The position numbers were made by a program, and so were the translations under genes. This document shows positions 55,692-62,853 of a DNA stretch of 64,000 nt, in pieces; position 1 is the stretch's first letter; each line of letters begins with the position of its first letter. The notes below the pieces were generated by a model. The model did not search any database and was not told the origin of the DNA. It saw nothing but the letters and a program-made list of their open reading frames with translations. Origin of the DNA: Desulfosarcina ovata subsp. ovata (GTDB lineage: Bacteria; Desulfobacterota; Desulfobacteria; Desulfobacterales; Desulfosarcinaceae); the NCBI RefSeq assembly GCF_009689005.1, contig NZ_AP021879.1, positions 7,069,501 to 7,133,500 on the forward strand. Direction: 5' to 3'.

Positions 55692-57346
55692 GAGGCATAC
55701 GGGGCCAAAGGGTTGTTTGACAATTGTCTTTCGCAATCCAAAATGAACGCATTGAAAAGCGCCTTGCCGGTGATGGTTTCAGGCTGGCGTAGTTTGATCG
55801 CGTAAGCGATATATCGTTTCCGGTGTTGCCGATAGATTGTTTGGGCGGCATCGAGGGTCAAACCCCGAAGATGGATGTCAATCAGTCGTGGCCTGTCCAC
55901 CGCCATCTTTTTCTCCTGCAGAAAAGCGCTGATCAATTCAACCGCGTTGGGTTCGGTGCCTGCCTTTTTGACCGGCTTTTCGTAAGGTTCCCGGCGCAGC
56001 GCTTCACCCAGCAGGATACCGTTTTCCTTATGCTCGAAGATAAACAGCTTGTCGCCAAGATCGGAGATATACACCTTGGTGCTCTTGTGGCGGCTGAAGT
56101 GTTGCGCGCCAACGGCCACATAGTAGGTCTGCTTTTTGAAAGTAATGATGCCTTTCGCCCCCACGGTGGCGTTGATCTTGTCATAGCCGTATTTGACGAA
56201 ATGGCGTACGTCATCCGCACTGAACGTTATCCACTCGTATTGGGCAAGACCGTCGTCAAACTTCTCCTTGGGCACCCAGGCCGATGTTTTACCGTTCACA
56301 GAATAATAGTGCTTTTGCTCATTGTGCTGCCGGCGATAGGCTTCGAGTAAACCACTCTGGCGCAGCGTTGCAAGATCGATGTCGAGATAGGTGATGGTAA
56401 TTTTTCCTTTTTTGCCCTTTTTGTAGATATAGCCCGGTTCTGTCTTAACGATGCGGTCTTCAAAGTGCTTGATGATCCGCATTTCAAAATGATGGATGCT
56501 GCGATGGGATGATTCCAGATGTGCTTTGTCCTTGGGCGCATGGATGCGTGAGAAGTTTGGTTGCAGATAAAATCCGCCTGGCAATGAAAATTTGATGTTC
56601 AGTTCGTTGATGGGGCGTTTCAGGTTGACAAAACCCTTTGCATTGTCCGGTCTCAGCCGTATCTTTTTTTGCGGAAAGGGGGTGCTCACCAAAAATTTCT
56701 CGAACAGGTCCACCGAATTTAGACTGCTTTCGGAAAAATAGGCGTCAAGCACAAGCATGTTGCGCGATCCGGTGTCAAAAAACTCGATCACCTGGGGCTT
56801 GGCCCAAACGCCGTCGTCCGATCGAATCTTGAAATAGCGAAACCTGCATCCGTCCATTTGAATCAAATCGAAGACCGGTTCGTCCTTAAAGCAGACGCTG
56901 GGATCGTTCTTTTCCTCGAAGTCTGGTTTTTCCAAATAGACCTTGAGGTTGGCTTGCCTGGCAAAACGCCTTAAAGCGCTAAGTGAGATGCTACGTTCGA
57001 ACTCTTGTTCGAGCCAGGCGTGGTAATTTTTGATGGTTCGTCCATGGCGGGTGATAAATACAAAACGATCGTCCGATGGATCGCTGGAAGCCTTGACCAT
57101 CTCGATGAAGCGGTTTTGGATTTTTTCGGTCAAGACCCGGCGCCGGCCGCTGCACTTTCTGCCTTCCATGATGCCTTGGCCGGCAAGCAGCAGCGGTTTG
57201 GGAATGACGCCGGTCTTACGGTATTGATCCATGTAATATTTTTTGGCCCTGCGTTTGGCGCTGCCGGTTTTGTCCATGATCTTTTTGTGCAGCAAGATCA
57301 GGAAACGGTCGTCCATGGGCAGTTGTTCAAAGTCTTTGTCTTTCAT
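55667..57346 (-). CDS. DDE (rve/retroviral-integrase-fold) transposase
   Basis: 559 residues. The catalytic triad is visible: Asp165 (DLIQMDGCRF), Asp234 (RLRPDNAKG) and Glu278 (DKAHLESSHRS). N-terminal residues ~1-135 hold HTH-like DNA-binding segments (RRRVLTEKIQNRFIEM, ISLSALRRFARQA); the C-terminal ~200 residues form a beta-barrel-like tail (Mu/TnsB-type). It cuts and joins the 24-bp ends. ATG 57346 lies inside the upstream gene (20-bp overlap), indicating coupling. Confidence 0.92.
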   Translation of the reverse strand: MKDKDFEQLPMDDRFLILLHKKIMDKTGSAKRRAKKYYMDQYRKTGVIPKPLLLAGQGIMEGRKCSGRRRVLTEKIQNRFIEMVKASSDPSDDRFVFITRHGRTIKNYHAWLEQEFERSISLSALRRFARQANLKVYLEKPDFEEKNDPSVCFKDEPVFDLIQMDGCRFRYFKIRSDDGVWAKPQVIEFFDTGSRNMLVLDAYFSESSLNSVDLFEKFLVSTPFPQKKIRLRPDNAKGFVNLKRPINELNIKFSLPGGFYLQPNFSRIHAPKDKAHLESSHRSIHHFEMRIIKHFEDRIVKTEPGYIYKKGKKGKITITYLDIDLATLRQSGLLEAYRRQHNEQKHYYSVNGKTSAWVPKEKFDDGLAQYEWITFSADDVRHFVKYGYDKINATVGAKGIITFKKQTYYVAVGAQHFSRHKSTKVYISDLGDKLFIFEHKENGILLGEALRREPYEKPVKKAGTEPNAVELISAFLQEKKMAVDRPRLIDIHLRGLTLDAAQTIYRQHRKRYIAYAIKLRQPETITGKALFNAFILDCERQLSNNPLAPYASCSENKVL

Positions 57347-57902
57347 GACGAATGATTTTCTCTTTCATCACTTTCAGCCAGAATAAGGCCGCTTGTCTGG
57401 ATGTCGTTTGCCAATCATCGTTTTGCGCCGACCGAATCTGTTCCAGCATGGCCATCACGGCCGTTTTATAGTCTGCGCTGATGATATCGACCACAGACGC
57501 ATTCTTTTTTTTGACATGCTTGGCCTTTAGGGTTTGATGGGCGTACTTTCTAATATTCTTAGCCGTGAGCGCCATGCCGGATGCGATAAATGCACGCCAG
57601 ATCTTGCGTTGATCCTCTTTTGTAAAACGCGTTAGAATCCTGGCCTGGTATTCATTCTCCGGAAGGATGCCGTCGCCAATTGGAGACAAATTGTCGATGA
57701 CATTGGCGGCCTTAATCAGACGATATGCCTGGGATCGGGCCATATCCCACCGGTCCTTGACATAGCCTTCAAACGAATCGAACAGCAAATCTCGAAACAA
57801 TTGATCGTCTCGAATCTGCTTTAATGCCTTACCGGTTTGGTGAAAATGGTGTTGATTGGCAGCGATGATCTCCTCCAATTGGGTGAGTCGGTTGTTGGCC
57901 AT
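57327..57902 (-). CDS. Transposon-encoded HTH-like accessory protein
   Basis: 191 residues. The segment FHQTGKALKQIRDDQLFRD followed by FEGYVKDRWDMARSQAYRLI resembles DNA-binding modules found in phage and mobile-element proteins (FxxGxALxxIRD...RWxxxRxxAYRLI). Charged, no cysteines in the core. Located between the CHC2 gene (4-nt gap) and the transposase. It may bind ends or act as an assembly or targeting factor; function inferred only from context. Confidence 0.75.
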   Translation of the reverse strand: MANNRLTQLEEIIAANQHHFHQTGKALKQIRDDQLFRDLLFDSFEGYVKDRWDMARSQAYRLIKAANVIDNLSPIGDGILPENEYQARILTRFTKEDQRKIWRAFIASGMALTAKNIRKYAHQTLKAKHVKKKNASVVDIISADYKTAVMAMLEQIRSAQNDDWQTTSRQAALFWLKVMKEKIIRHERQRL

Positions 57903-57906
57903 CTGT

Positions 57907-58272
57907 TCACCCGATGCTCATCCGTTTCCCGATATCGCCAAGCAGTTGATTCAATTCCAACCGTTGGTCCGTTAAAGGATCCGGTCTGTTTGGTACAAGG
58001 GTTTGCAAATATTTGACACTGTCAACGAATCCAAGGCCTTTCACGGTCATGACCAAATCAATCGGGTTGAAGTTTTTCTCGCAAAGAAAGCACCTGGCGA
58101 GATTGGTCTTGGGGTTGGTCGCGGTTTGAAATTCATTGCATAGCGGGCATAGAAAACGAAAAATGCCTTCGATCACTTTAGATGGGATATGAAGCTGTTC
58201 TTTGATCAGCCAGTCAACCGGGATCCGATTGCGCAGTTGAAACAGTTCTCCCCCTGTAAACCGTCGTCTCAT
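57907..58272 (-). CDS. CHC2-like zinc-finger protein of the transposon
   Basis: 121 residues. Cys42-x2-Cys45 (FLCPLCNEF) and Cys61-x2-Cys64 (ARCFLCEKNFNPIDLVM) match the DnaG-type CHC2 zinc finger, with Cys in place of the His. No primase TOPRIM domain is present. Start ATG 58272 is supported by AAGGAGG immediately upstream. DnaG-type fingers read single-stranded DNA, so a target- or replication-fork-sensing role is possible but unproven. Confidence 0.82.
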   Translation of the reverse strand: MRRRFTGGELFQLRNRIPVDWLIKEQLHIPSKVIEGIFRFLCPLCNEFQTATNPKTNLARCFLCEKNFNPIDLVMTVKGLGFVDSVKYLQTLVPNRPDPLTDQRLELNQLLGDIGKRMSIG

Positions 58273-58315
58273 GATATTGGCCTCCTTATCTGCGTAAAAA
58301 ATCCTGAAAAAGATT

Positions 58316-58705
58316 TCATCCATAACCACGGCGTGGAAAATGGCTCACAATTTCACCCGGCCGACCGCAAAAATGGCAGCGGCATCGAAAACCGAGGCGA
58401 AAAGGTACCGAAATTTCGATCTGTGGTGGCAACATAACCCGTTTAAAAGGGCTTGTTGAAGTATGATCATCCATGTTTTTTCTACGTGGATCGATTTCAC
58501 GATGCCGACGACGGTTTTCGGCAAGACGGTGGGCTTTTTTACCTTTATCGGTTTTACGGTAGCGTCGCTGCGCTTTTCGACGGGACTGGAGACGACCGGC
58601 GATGCGGCATGCATCGCAACAATAAGCATGCCCACGAAAGCAGCACCGGCACACACAAAAAACGGTGTTGCACCAACGACAGGATATTTGGATCAGCTTT
58701 ACCAT
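58316..58705 (-). CDS. Transposon-associated Cys- and Arg-rich zinc protein
   Basis: 129 residues. CRWCNTVFCVCRCCFRGHAYC followed by CDACRIAGR gives a dense cysteine cluster, then a basic RKAQRRYRKTDKGKKAHRLAENRRRHRE stretch; the family is found beside several insertion sequences. A second CRCHFCGRP pair is near the C-terminus. The basic region suggests nucleic-acid binding. RBS weak. First gene of the transposon operon. Confidence 0.7.
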   Translation of the reverse strand: MVKLIQISCRWCNTVFCVCRCCFRGHAYCCDACRIAGRLQSRRKAQRRYRKTDKGKKAHRLAENRRRHREIDPRRKNMDDHTSTSPFKRVMLPPQIEISVPFRLGFRCRCHFCGRPGEIVSHFPRRGYG

Positions 58706-58778
58706 CCGGCCTTGAAAGTGGCCGGAGTTTAAAGTAATTTACTTAATGAACATCCGGCCTTGATACGGAGTTCACCCT

Positions 58779-58809
58779 GAAAGCCCGGAAGTGATGGTTC
58801 CGGGCTTTC
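58779..58809. terminator. Strong hairpin near the right transposon end
   Basis: GAAAGCCCGGAA (58779-58790) and TTCCGGGCTTTC (58798-58809) pair perfectly around a 7-nt loop. It lies upstream of the transposon operon and may insulate it from outside transcription. No clear U-tract. Confidence 0.5.
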
Positions 58810-58961
58810 TCCTCATTTTCTTGGACCATGACAATACCCACTTTACAACCTACAAAAACTTTTTGGTAAAAACGATTGCCGGCGGGAGCTATTGCGGCGG
58901 GGTAGCGTGGTAGGTTTATTGATTTTTGGGGCGGGGTCTCGCTGCGGGATAGTAGAACCAA

Positions 58962-59018
58962 CCGTTACACTTTTGCCGCATAGGCGGGGTAGGCCGTTAC
59001 ACTATTTTTGCCTTAGCA
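58962..59018. repeat. Right transposon end with two end-motif copies
   Basis: CCGTTACACTTTTGCCGCA (58962-58980) and the terminal CCGTTACACTATTTTTGCC...A (58994-59018) are directly repeated 32 nt apart, like TnsB-type binding sites. Confidence 0.75.
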
Positions 59019-59155
59019 TAAGCTCGGAAATTGACCCTGTTATTGACATAAGTCTTTGATATTAGGTTATTCTGCTTGGTCCGACCCCAAGCCCCTCTAA
59101 ACATAAGTCTTTGATATTAGGTTATTCTGCTTGGTCCGACCCCAAGCCCCTCTAA
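59019..59155 (+). repeat. Remainder of duplication copy 2 with a 55-bp tandem repeat
   Basis: 59019-59024 is the duplicated TAAGCT. 59046-59100 and 59101-59155 are identical 55-bp units beginning ACATAAGTCTTTGATATT and ending in CCCCTCTAA; a variant single unit is at 54338-54390. Confidence 0.85.
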
Positions 59156-59628
59156 TCAAGCGTGAAATCCTGGAATTGATCCACGGCAAAAAACAACATG
59201 GGGTCCTGGTCATCGATGAAGCCTCGTTGCTTCGGCTTGAAGTGTTCGTGGAGTTGCATACCCTTTGTCAGTTCGAAATGGACTCCAAGCCCTATCTTCC
59301 CATCGTGCTGGCCGGGCAAACCCATTTAATCGACAACCTGCGGTATCCGGGGTGTTTGCCACTGGCATCGCGAGTAGTGGCAAAAAGCCATTTTATCGGT
59401 GCGAAAAAAGAGCAGATGCAAGCCTATCTCAGGCACCATCTGACCATTGCCGGGATCGACCGGATGCTGTTCGAAGACGATGCCATTACGGCCATCCATC
59501 AAGGGTCGGGCGGCATCTTCAGAAAAGCCAATCACCTGGCTCGAGGAGCCTTGGTGGCCGCGGCAATGAGTCACGATAAAACGGTTAACGCGGAACATGT
59601 CCGGCTCGCTGCATCCGAAATATTTTAA
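59156..59628 (+). pseudogene. 5'-truncated ExeA/TniB-like transposition ATPase
   Basis: The frame carries Walker B (GVLVIDEASLL), sensor-1 (LPIVLAGQTHL) and a helical lid domain to the natural end, but Walker A is missing: the upstream part is replaced by the 55-bp repeat. The frame upstream of 59156 comes from the repeat itself. A remnant of a second ATPase-dependent element. Confidence 0.8.
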
Positions 59629-59641
59629 GAAAGGAGTCAAT

Positions 59642-59776
59642 ATGCCATCCCATCCGACCGCCGAAGATATCCGGCAACAACTGGAAGCCCTGGTATTGGC
59701 CGCCATTTTAAATGTGCTCAACCGCTTAACTGATGAATTGTCTGTGGTAAGCCAGCAAAAGAAGATGAAATTTTAA
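59642..59776 (+). CDS. Short accessory ORF following the ATPase remnant
   Basis: 44 residues (MPSHPTAEDIRQQLEALVLA then AILNVLNRLTDELS), helical. AAGGAGT lies 5-6 nt upstream of ATG 59642, and the gene starts 13 nt after the ATPase stop. Probably a small protein of the same former element. Confidence 0.5.
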   Translation: MPSHPTAEDIRQQLEALVLAAILNVLNRLTDELSVVSQQKKMKF

Positions 59777-59862
59777 TCCGTGTGGATACGGTTTGCCCGG
59801 TGAAACGGAGATAGGCTCTGCTGGGGAGCAACCTATCAAGGGATAGCCGGGTGCAGGAGGCA

Positions 59863-59920
59863 TTGAATAATGCCGTGAGGGGAACAGCAGACCACACTTG
59901 CTGTTCCCCTCATTATTCAA
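59863..59920. other. Long stable hairpin between element remnants
   Basis: TGAGGGGAACAGCA (59876-59889) pairs with TGCTGTTCCCCTCA (59899-59912); flanking TTGAATAAT (59863-59871) pairs with ATTATTCAA, leaving a 4-nt bulge. It may be a terminator or element end. Confidence 0.5.
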
Positions 59921-60244
59921 GCCTTCCTGCCCATGCCTTAAAAAACCCAATCTAATCGACGCGCGTAGCGCATCCTTCAGTCATCAATTTACGGGACTTC
60001 CACCAACTGGGGAAATGCGAGAATAACTCTTCCAATCAATCAGAGAATCTGGAAAACGCTTCAATTTAATCTGAAAATTTCGTTCCATTTATTGCGGGAA
60101 TCAACACCGAAGAACTGTTACAGGCTTTTTACCTCAATACATGATGGCTCTCTGCTGACCGCTAATAAGAAAGACACCTCCCTTCCATAGCTACCATCGC
60201 TGTGGAATAATAGAGTAACATGTCAAAAAAATAGGAGGTGCCAT
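59921..60244 (+). other. Non-coding region upstream of the IS110 transposase, possible bridge-RNA region
   Basis: About 320 bp without ORFs. A hairpin TTCCATAGC/GCTGTGGAA (60183-60207, one G-U pair) precedes the RBS AGGAGGTG. In the IS110 subgroup the left non-coding end encodes the bridge RNA that pairs with target and donor. I could not define the element's ends. Confidence 0.35.
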
Positions 60245-61261
60245 ATGAAAACCTACGCTGGGATAGATCTTCATTCAAGTAATAGTTTCATCGGGGTAAT
60301 CAACCAGAATGACGAAAAGCTACACAGTCGGCGTCATTACAACAATCTCAAGGAGATTTTGAAGGTGCTCAGAAAGTATAAAAAAAGCCTTCAAGGAGTT
60401 GTCGTCGAATCAACTTATAACTGGTATTGGCTGGTCGATGGATTGATGGAGCAAGAATACAAGGTCCACTTGGCCAACCCAACAGCCATACAGCAATACA
60501 AGGGTTTGAAAAACCGGGATGACAAATATGATGCGTTTTGGCTTGCGCACCTGCTCAGACTTGGCATCCTCCCACAAGGCTACATCTACCCCAAATCATT
60601 ACGGCCAGTAAGAGATCTATTTCGGAGAAGGACATTGTTCGTAAAACAACGGACAGCTCAAACTCTTAGCCTACAAAGTATGATTGCTCGTAATCGGGGA
60701 ATAGAGCATAGCGCCAGCGTCATAGTTCATCTTGATGACGAATCCTACGAGGAAATGTTTGACTGCCCTAATCTGGTATCCACGGCCTTGCACCAGATTG
60801 GAACCATCCGTTTTCTGGAAAAACAAATCAAAGAAATCGAAGCGGAGGTGGAGACCGTGGTTGAGTTGGATAACGCCTATAGAGGTTTGCTCACCATCCC
60901 CGGTATTGGAAAGATTTTGGCGATGACCATCATGCTTGAGGTTGGAGATATAAGACGTTTTGAGAAAGTCGGGAACTACTCATCGTATTGCCGTTGCGTA
61001 AAGGCACAAAGCACGTCAAACGGCAAAAAGAAAAGCAATAACAATCGTAAGAACGGCAATCGCTATCTGTCCTGGGCTTATGTGGAAGCCGCTAATCACA
61101 ACAAGAGAAGTTGCCCTCTGGCACGAAAGTTTATCGAACGCAAAACGGCTGAGAAAAACTACACGGTGGCTATCAAGGCCCTTGCCAACAAGCTGAGTAA
61201 AGCATCATATTTTATCATGAGAGATCAAACAATTTACGATCCATCGTTGTTGTTTGGGTAA
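60245..61261 (+). CDS. IS110-family transposase
   Basis: 338 residues. N-terminal DEDD RuvC-like domain: Asp8 (AGIDLHSSN), Glu in VVVESTYNWYWLVD, and the DDKYDAFWLAHLLR Asp pair. C-terminal Tnp_20 domain with LLTIPGIGKILAMTIMLEVGDI and the downstream serine region. A strong AGGAGGTG precedes ATG 60245. Transposition by this family uses a bridge RNA encoded in a non-coding end. Full length, so possibly active. Confidence 0.93.
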   Translation: MKTYAGIDLHSSNSFIGVINQNDEKLHSRRHYNNLKEILKVLRKYKKSLQGVVVESTYNWYWLVDGLMEQEYKVHLANPTAIQQYKGLKNRDDKYDAFWLAHLLRLGILPQGYIYPKSLRPVRDLFRRRTLFVKQRTAQTLSLQSMIARNRGIEHSASVIVHLDDESYEEMFDCPNLVSTALHQIGTIRFLEKQIKEIEAEVETVVELDNAYRGLLTIPGIGKILAMTIMLEVGDIRRFEKVGNYSSYCRCVKAQSTSNGKKKSNNNRKNGNRYLSWAYVEAANHNKRSCPLARKFIERKTAEKNYTVAIKALANKLSKASYFIMRDQTIYDPSLLFG

Positions 61262-61839
61262 GATTTGGTTACGGCAGCAAACCACGAATAGGGTCTGGTA
61301 CAATCCATATGGTCTGATTGGTACTGCCGTATCCTGCTTGTTTTCGATTCGTCCGCCCATGCCGTGAACCAAGGTAGGGTTGGCTTCAAGCCACTGGTCT
61401 GTGAAACATCATTTGGAATCGGCATGGTACCGAAGGTCTTCTGGGGCTCTTTGAGCCAGGGATGGCATAGACCATCTTGATCCCGATGGGTGACTGGTGC
61501 GGATCGACCACAATCGATCTAACCGACCAAATTGAAGCTACGGGCGCGGAAGAAGGGAAACAGCGAAAACGTCGTTTAAACAGCATTTTATTGGCCAAGC
61601 GAAAAAAGCCTGTTTTTTTCGTACGGGAAGGTGTTTTTTTACTTGACCCGCACTTTAATGGGCGACCCACGGATGACCCTATCCTCGATAGCAGTGGGAA
61701 CAAATTTGAGCAACGGGCCGCTGATATGCTGAGTCAACGGGGGGGATATCGGGGACGTTCGTCGGATTTCCGGGGGATATCGGGGACGTTCGTCGGATTT
61801 CCGGTTTACAATTTTAGATCTGCCTGCTAAACGGTTACT
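61262..61839. other. Region between IS110 and RAYT transposases
   Basis: About 580 bp. Near 61270, TACGGCAG and CTGCCGTA (44 nt apart) could form a structured RNA, the alternative bridge-RNA location if this is an IS1111-like element. An open plus-strand frame (61477-61830) has no RBS or family. The end holds the 31-bp repeats listed separately. Confidence 0.4.
61741..61802 (+). repeat. Two tandem 31-bp units upstream of the RAYT gene
   Basis: GGGGGATATCGGGGACGTTC... repeats at 61741 and 61772. GGGGACGTTCGTCGG is matched in inverted orientation by the GAGGAGCGTCCCC segment after the gene, as expected for REP-like ends of RAYT elements. Confidence 0.75.
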
Positions 61840-62853
61840 ATGCCACGGAAATCCCGCATAGACGCCCCCGGAGCGCTGCAGCACATCATTTTAAGGGGGA
61901 TCAATCGCAGAAAGATCTTCTTCGACGATTTTGACCGGGATGATTTTTTGGATCGGCTTGGAGGTATCCTGGCCGATAGCAAAACACCATGTTATGCGTG
62001 GGCATTGATGACAAATCACACCCACCTGTTATTGAGGACTGGAACCGTTCCTATCGCCACGGTGATGCGCAGACTGTTGACCGGTTACGCGGTGAGTTTT
62101 AACCGGCGACATCGGCGATCTGGACACTTGTTTCAGAATCGCTACAAGTCGATTTTGTGCGAGGAAGATCCCTACCTATTGGAACTGGTGCGCTATATTC
62201 ACCTCAATCCTTTGCGGGCCGGCATTGTCGATGAAATAAAAGCATTGAATATCTACCCTTACTGTGGTCATAGCGTGATAATGGGCAACGTCATCCATGG
62301 ATTTCATAATATCGATTACGTATTGAATCTTTTTGGCGAAACGATTGAGCAGGCCAGAAGACACTATCTGGAATTCGTAAAGAAGGGGATCTCGCAAGGC
62401 CGCCGACCCGATTTAACAGGAGGCGGATTGGTGCGAAGCGCCGGAGGATGGGCCGCATTAAGAACCATGCGTAAAGGCGAAAGCCGGATAAAGGGAGATG
62501 AGCGCATCCTAGGCCAGGGAGATTTCGTCGATAGCGTATTGCAAGCCGCCCAGGAGAATTTGGACCGTAAATATATGCTCCTGGCTCGAGGATACGATTT
62601 TCAATGGTTGGTAGAGCGGGTGACCGGCTTGTTCGGCCTCACGTCAAAGGAGCTGTTGACTGGTGGAAAACAACGCAAAACGGTAACGGCGCGCAGCGTG
62701 TTGTGCTATTGGGCGACGCGGGAACTTGGGATGAGCGCGGTGGCGATATCAAAACGACTGAACATCGCTGCCTCAACGGCTAGCGAGTCCGCGGCAAGGG
62801 GCCTGCGGATTGTCGAAGAGCAAGGGTTTAAACTTTCAGATGAGGTTATCTGA
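61840..62853 (+). CDS. REP-associated tyrosine transposase (RAYT, Y1_Tnp)
   Basis: 337 residues. HUH nuclease motif in MTNHTHLLLR and catalytic Tyr in VRYIHLNPLRAGIV. The C-terminal ~90 residues carry a DnaA-like HTH (TARSVLCYWATRELGMSAVAI). These single-strand transposases act on palindromic REP sequences; candidate ends flank the gene. Intact length, so potentially functional. Its element interrupts the LutBA-type gene on the opposite strand. Confidence 0.92.
   Translation: MPRKSRIDAPGALQHIILRGINRRKIFFDDFDRDDFLDRLGGILADSKTPCYAWALMTNHTHLLLRTGTVPIATVMRRLLTGYAVSFNRRHRRSGHLFQNRYKSILCEEDPYLLELVRYIHLNPLRAGIVDEIKALNIYPYCGHSVIMGNVIHGFHNIDYVLNLFGETIEQARRHYLEFVKKGISQGRRPDLTGGGLVRSAGGWAALRTMRKGESRIKGDERILGQGDFVDSVLQAAQENLDRKYMLLARGYDFQWLVERVTGLFGLTSKELLTGGKQRKTVTARSVLCYWATRELGMSAVAISKRLNIAASTASESAARGLRIVEEQGFKLSDEVI

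Larger units (their letters stand above)
54711..59018 (-). mobile_element. Five-gene DDE transposon (Mu/Tn7/Tn5053-like core) with CHC2 zinc-finger genes
   Basis: Ends are inverted repeats: left TGCTAAGGCAAAAATAGTG... (54711-54734) and right its complement ending CCTTTAGCA-like CCTTAGCA (58995-59018), 24 bp perfect. Termini are 5'-TG...CA-3'. Target duplication TAAGCT at 54705-54710 and 59019-59024. Inside, all on the minus strand: Cys-rich protein, CHC2-like protein, HTH-like protein, DDE transposase, AAA ATPase. Additional subterminal copies of the end motif (54822-54836; 58962-58980) look like transposase-binding sites. No TniQ/TnsD, resolvase or cargo is recognisable. The empty site is preserved in copy 1 of the duplication. 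Confidence 0.9.

Noticed and set aside
59863..59920. Group II intron domain suspected from the hairpin
   Set aside because: No reverse transcriptase gene and no domain V signature nearby.
61477..61830. Plus-strand ORF of 117 codons before the RAYT gene
   Set aside because: Its end runs through the 31-bp tandem repeats and no RBS or family was seen; left as an unassigned frame.
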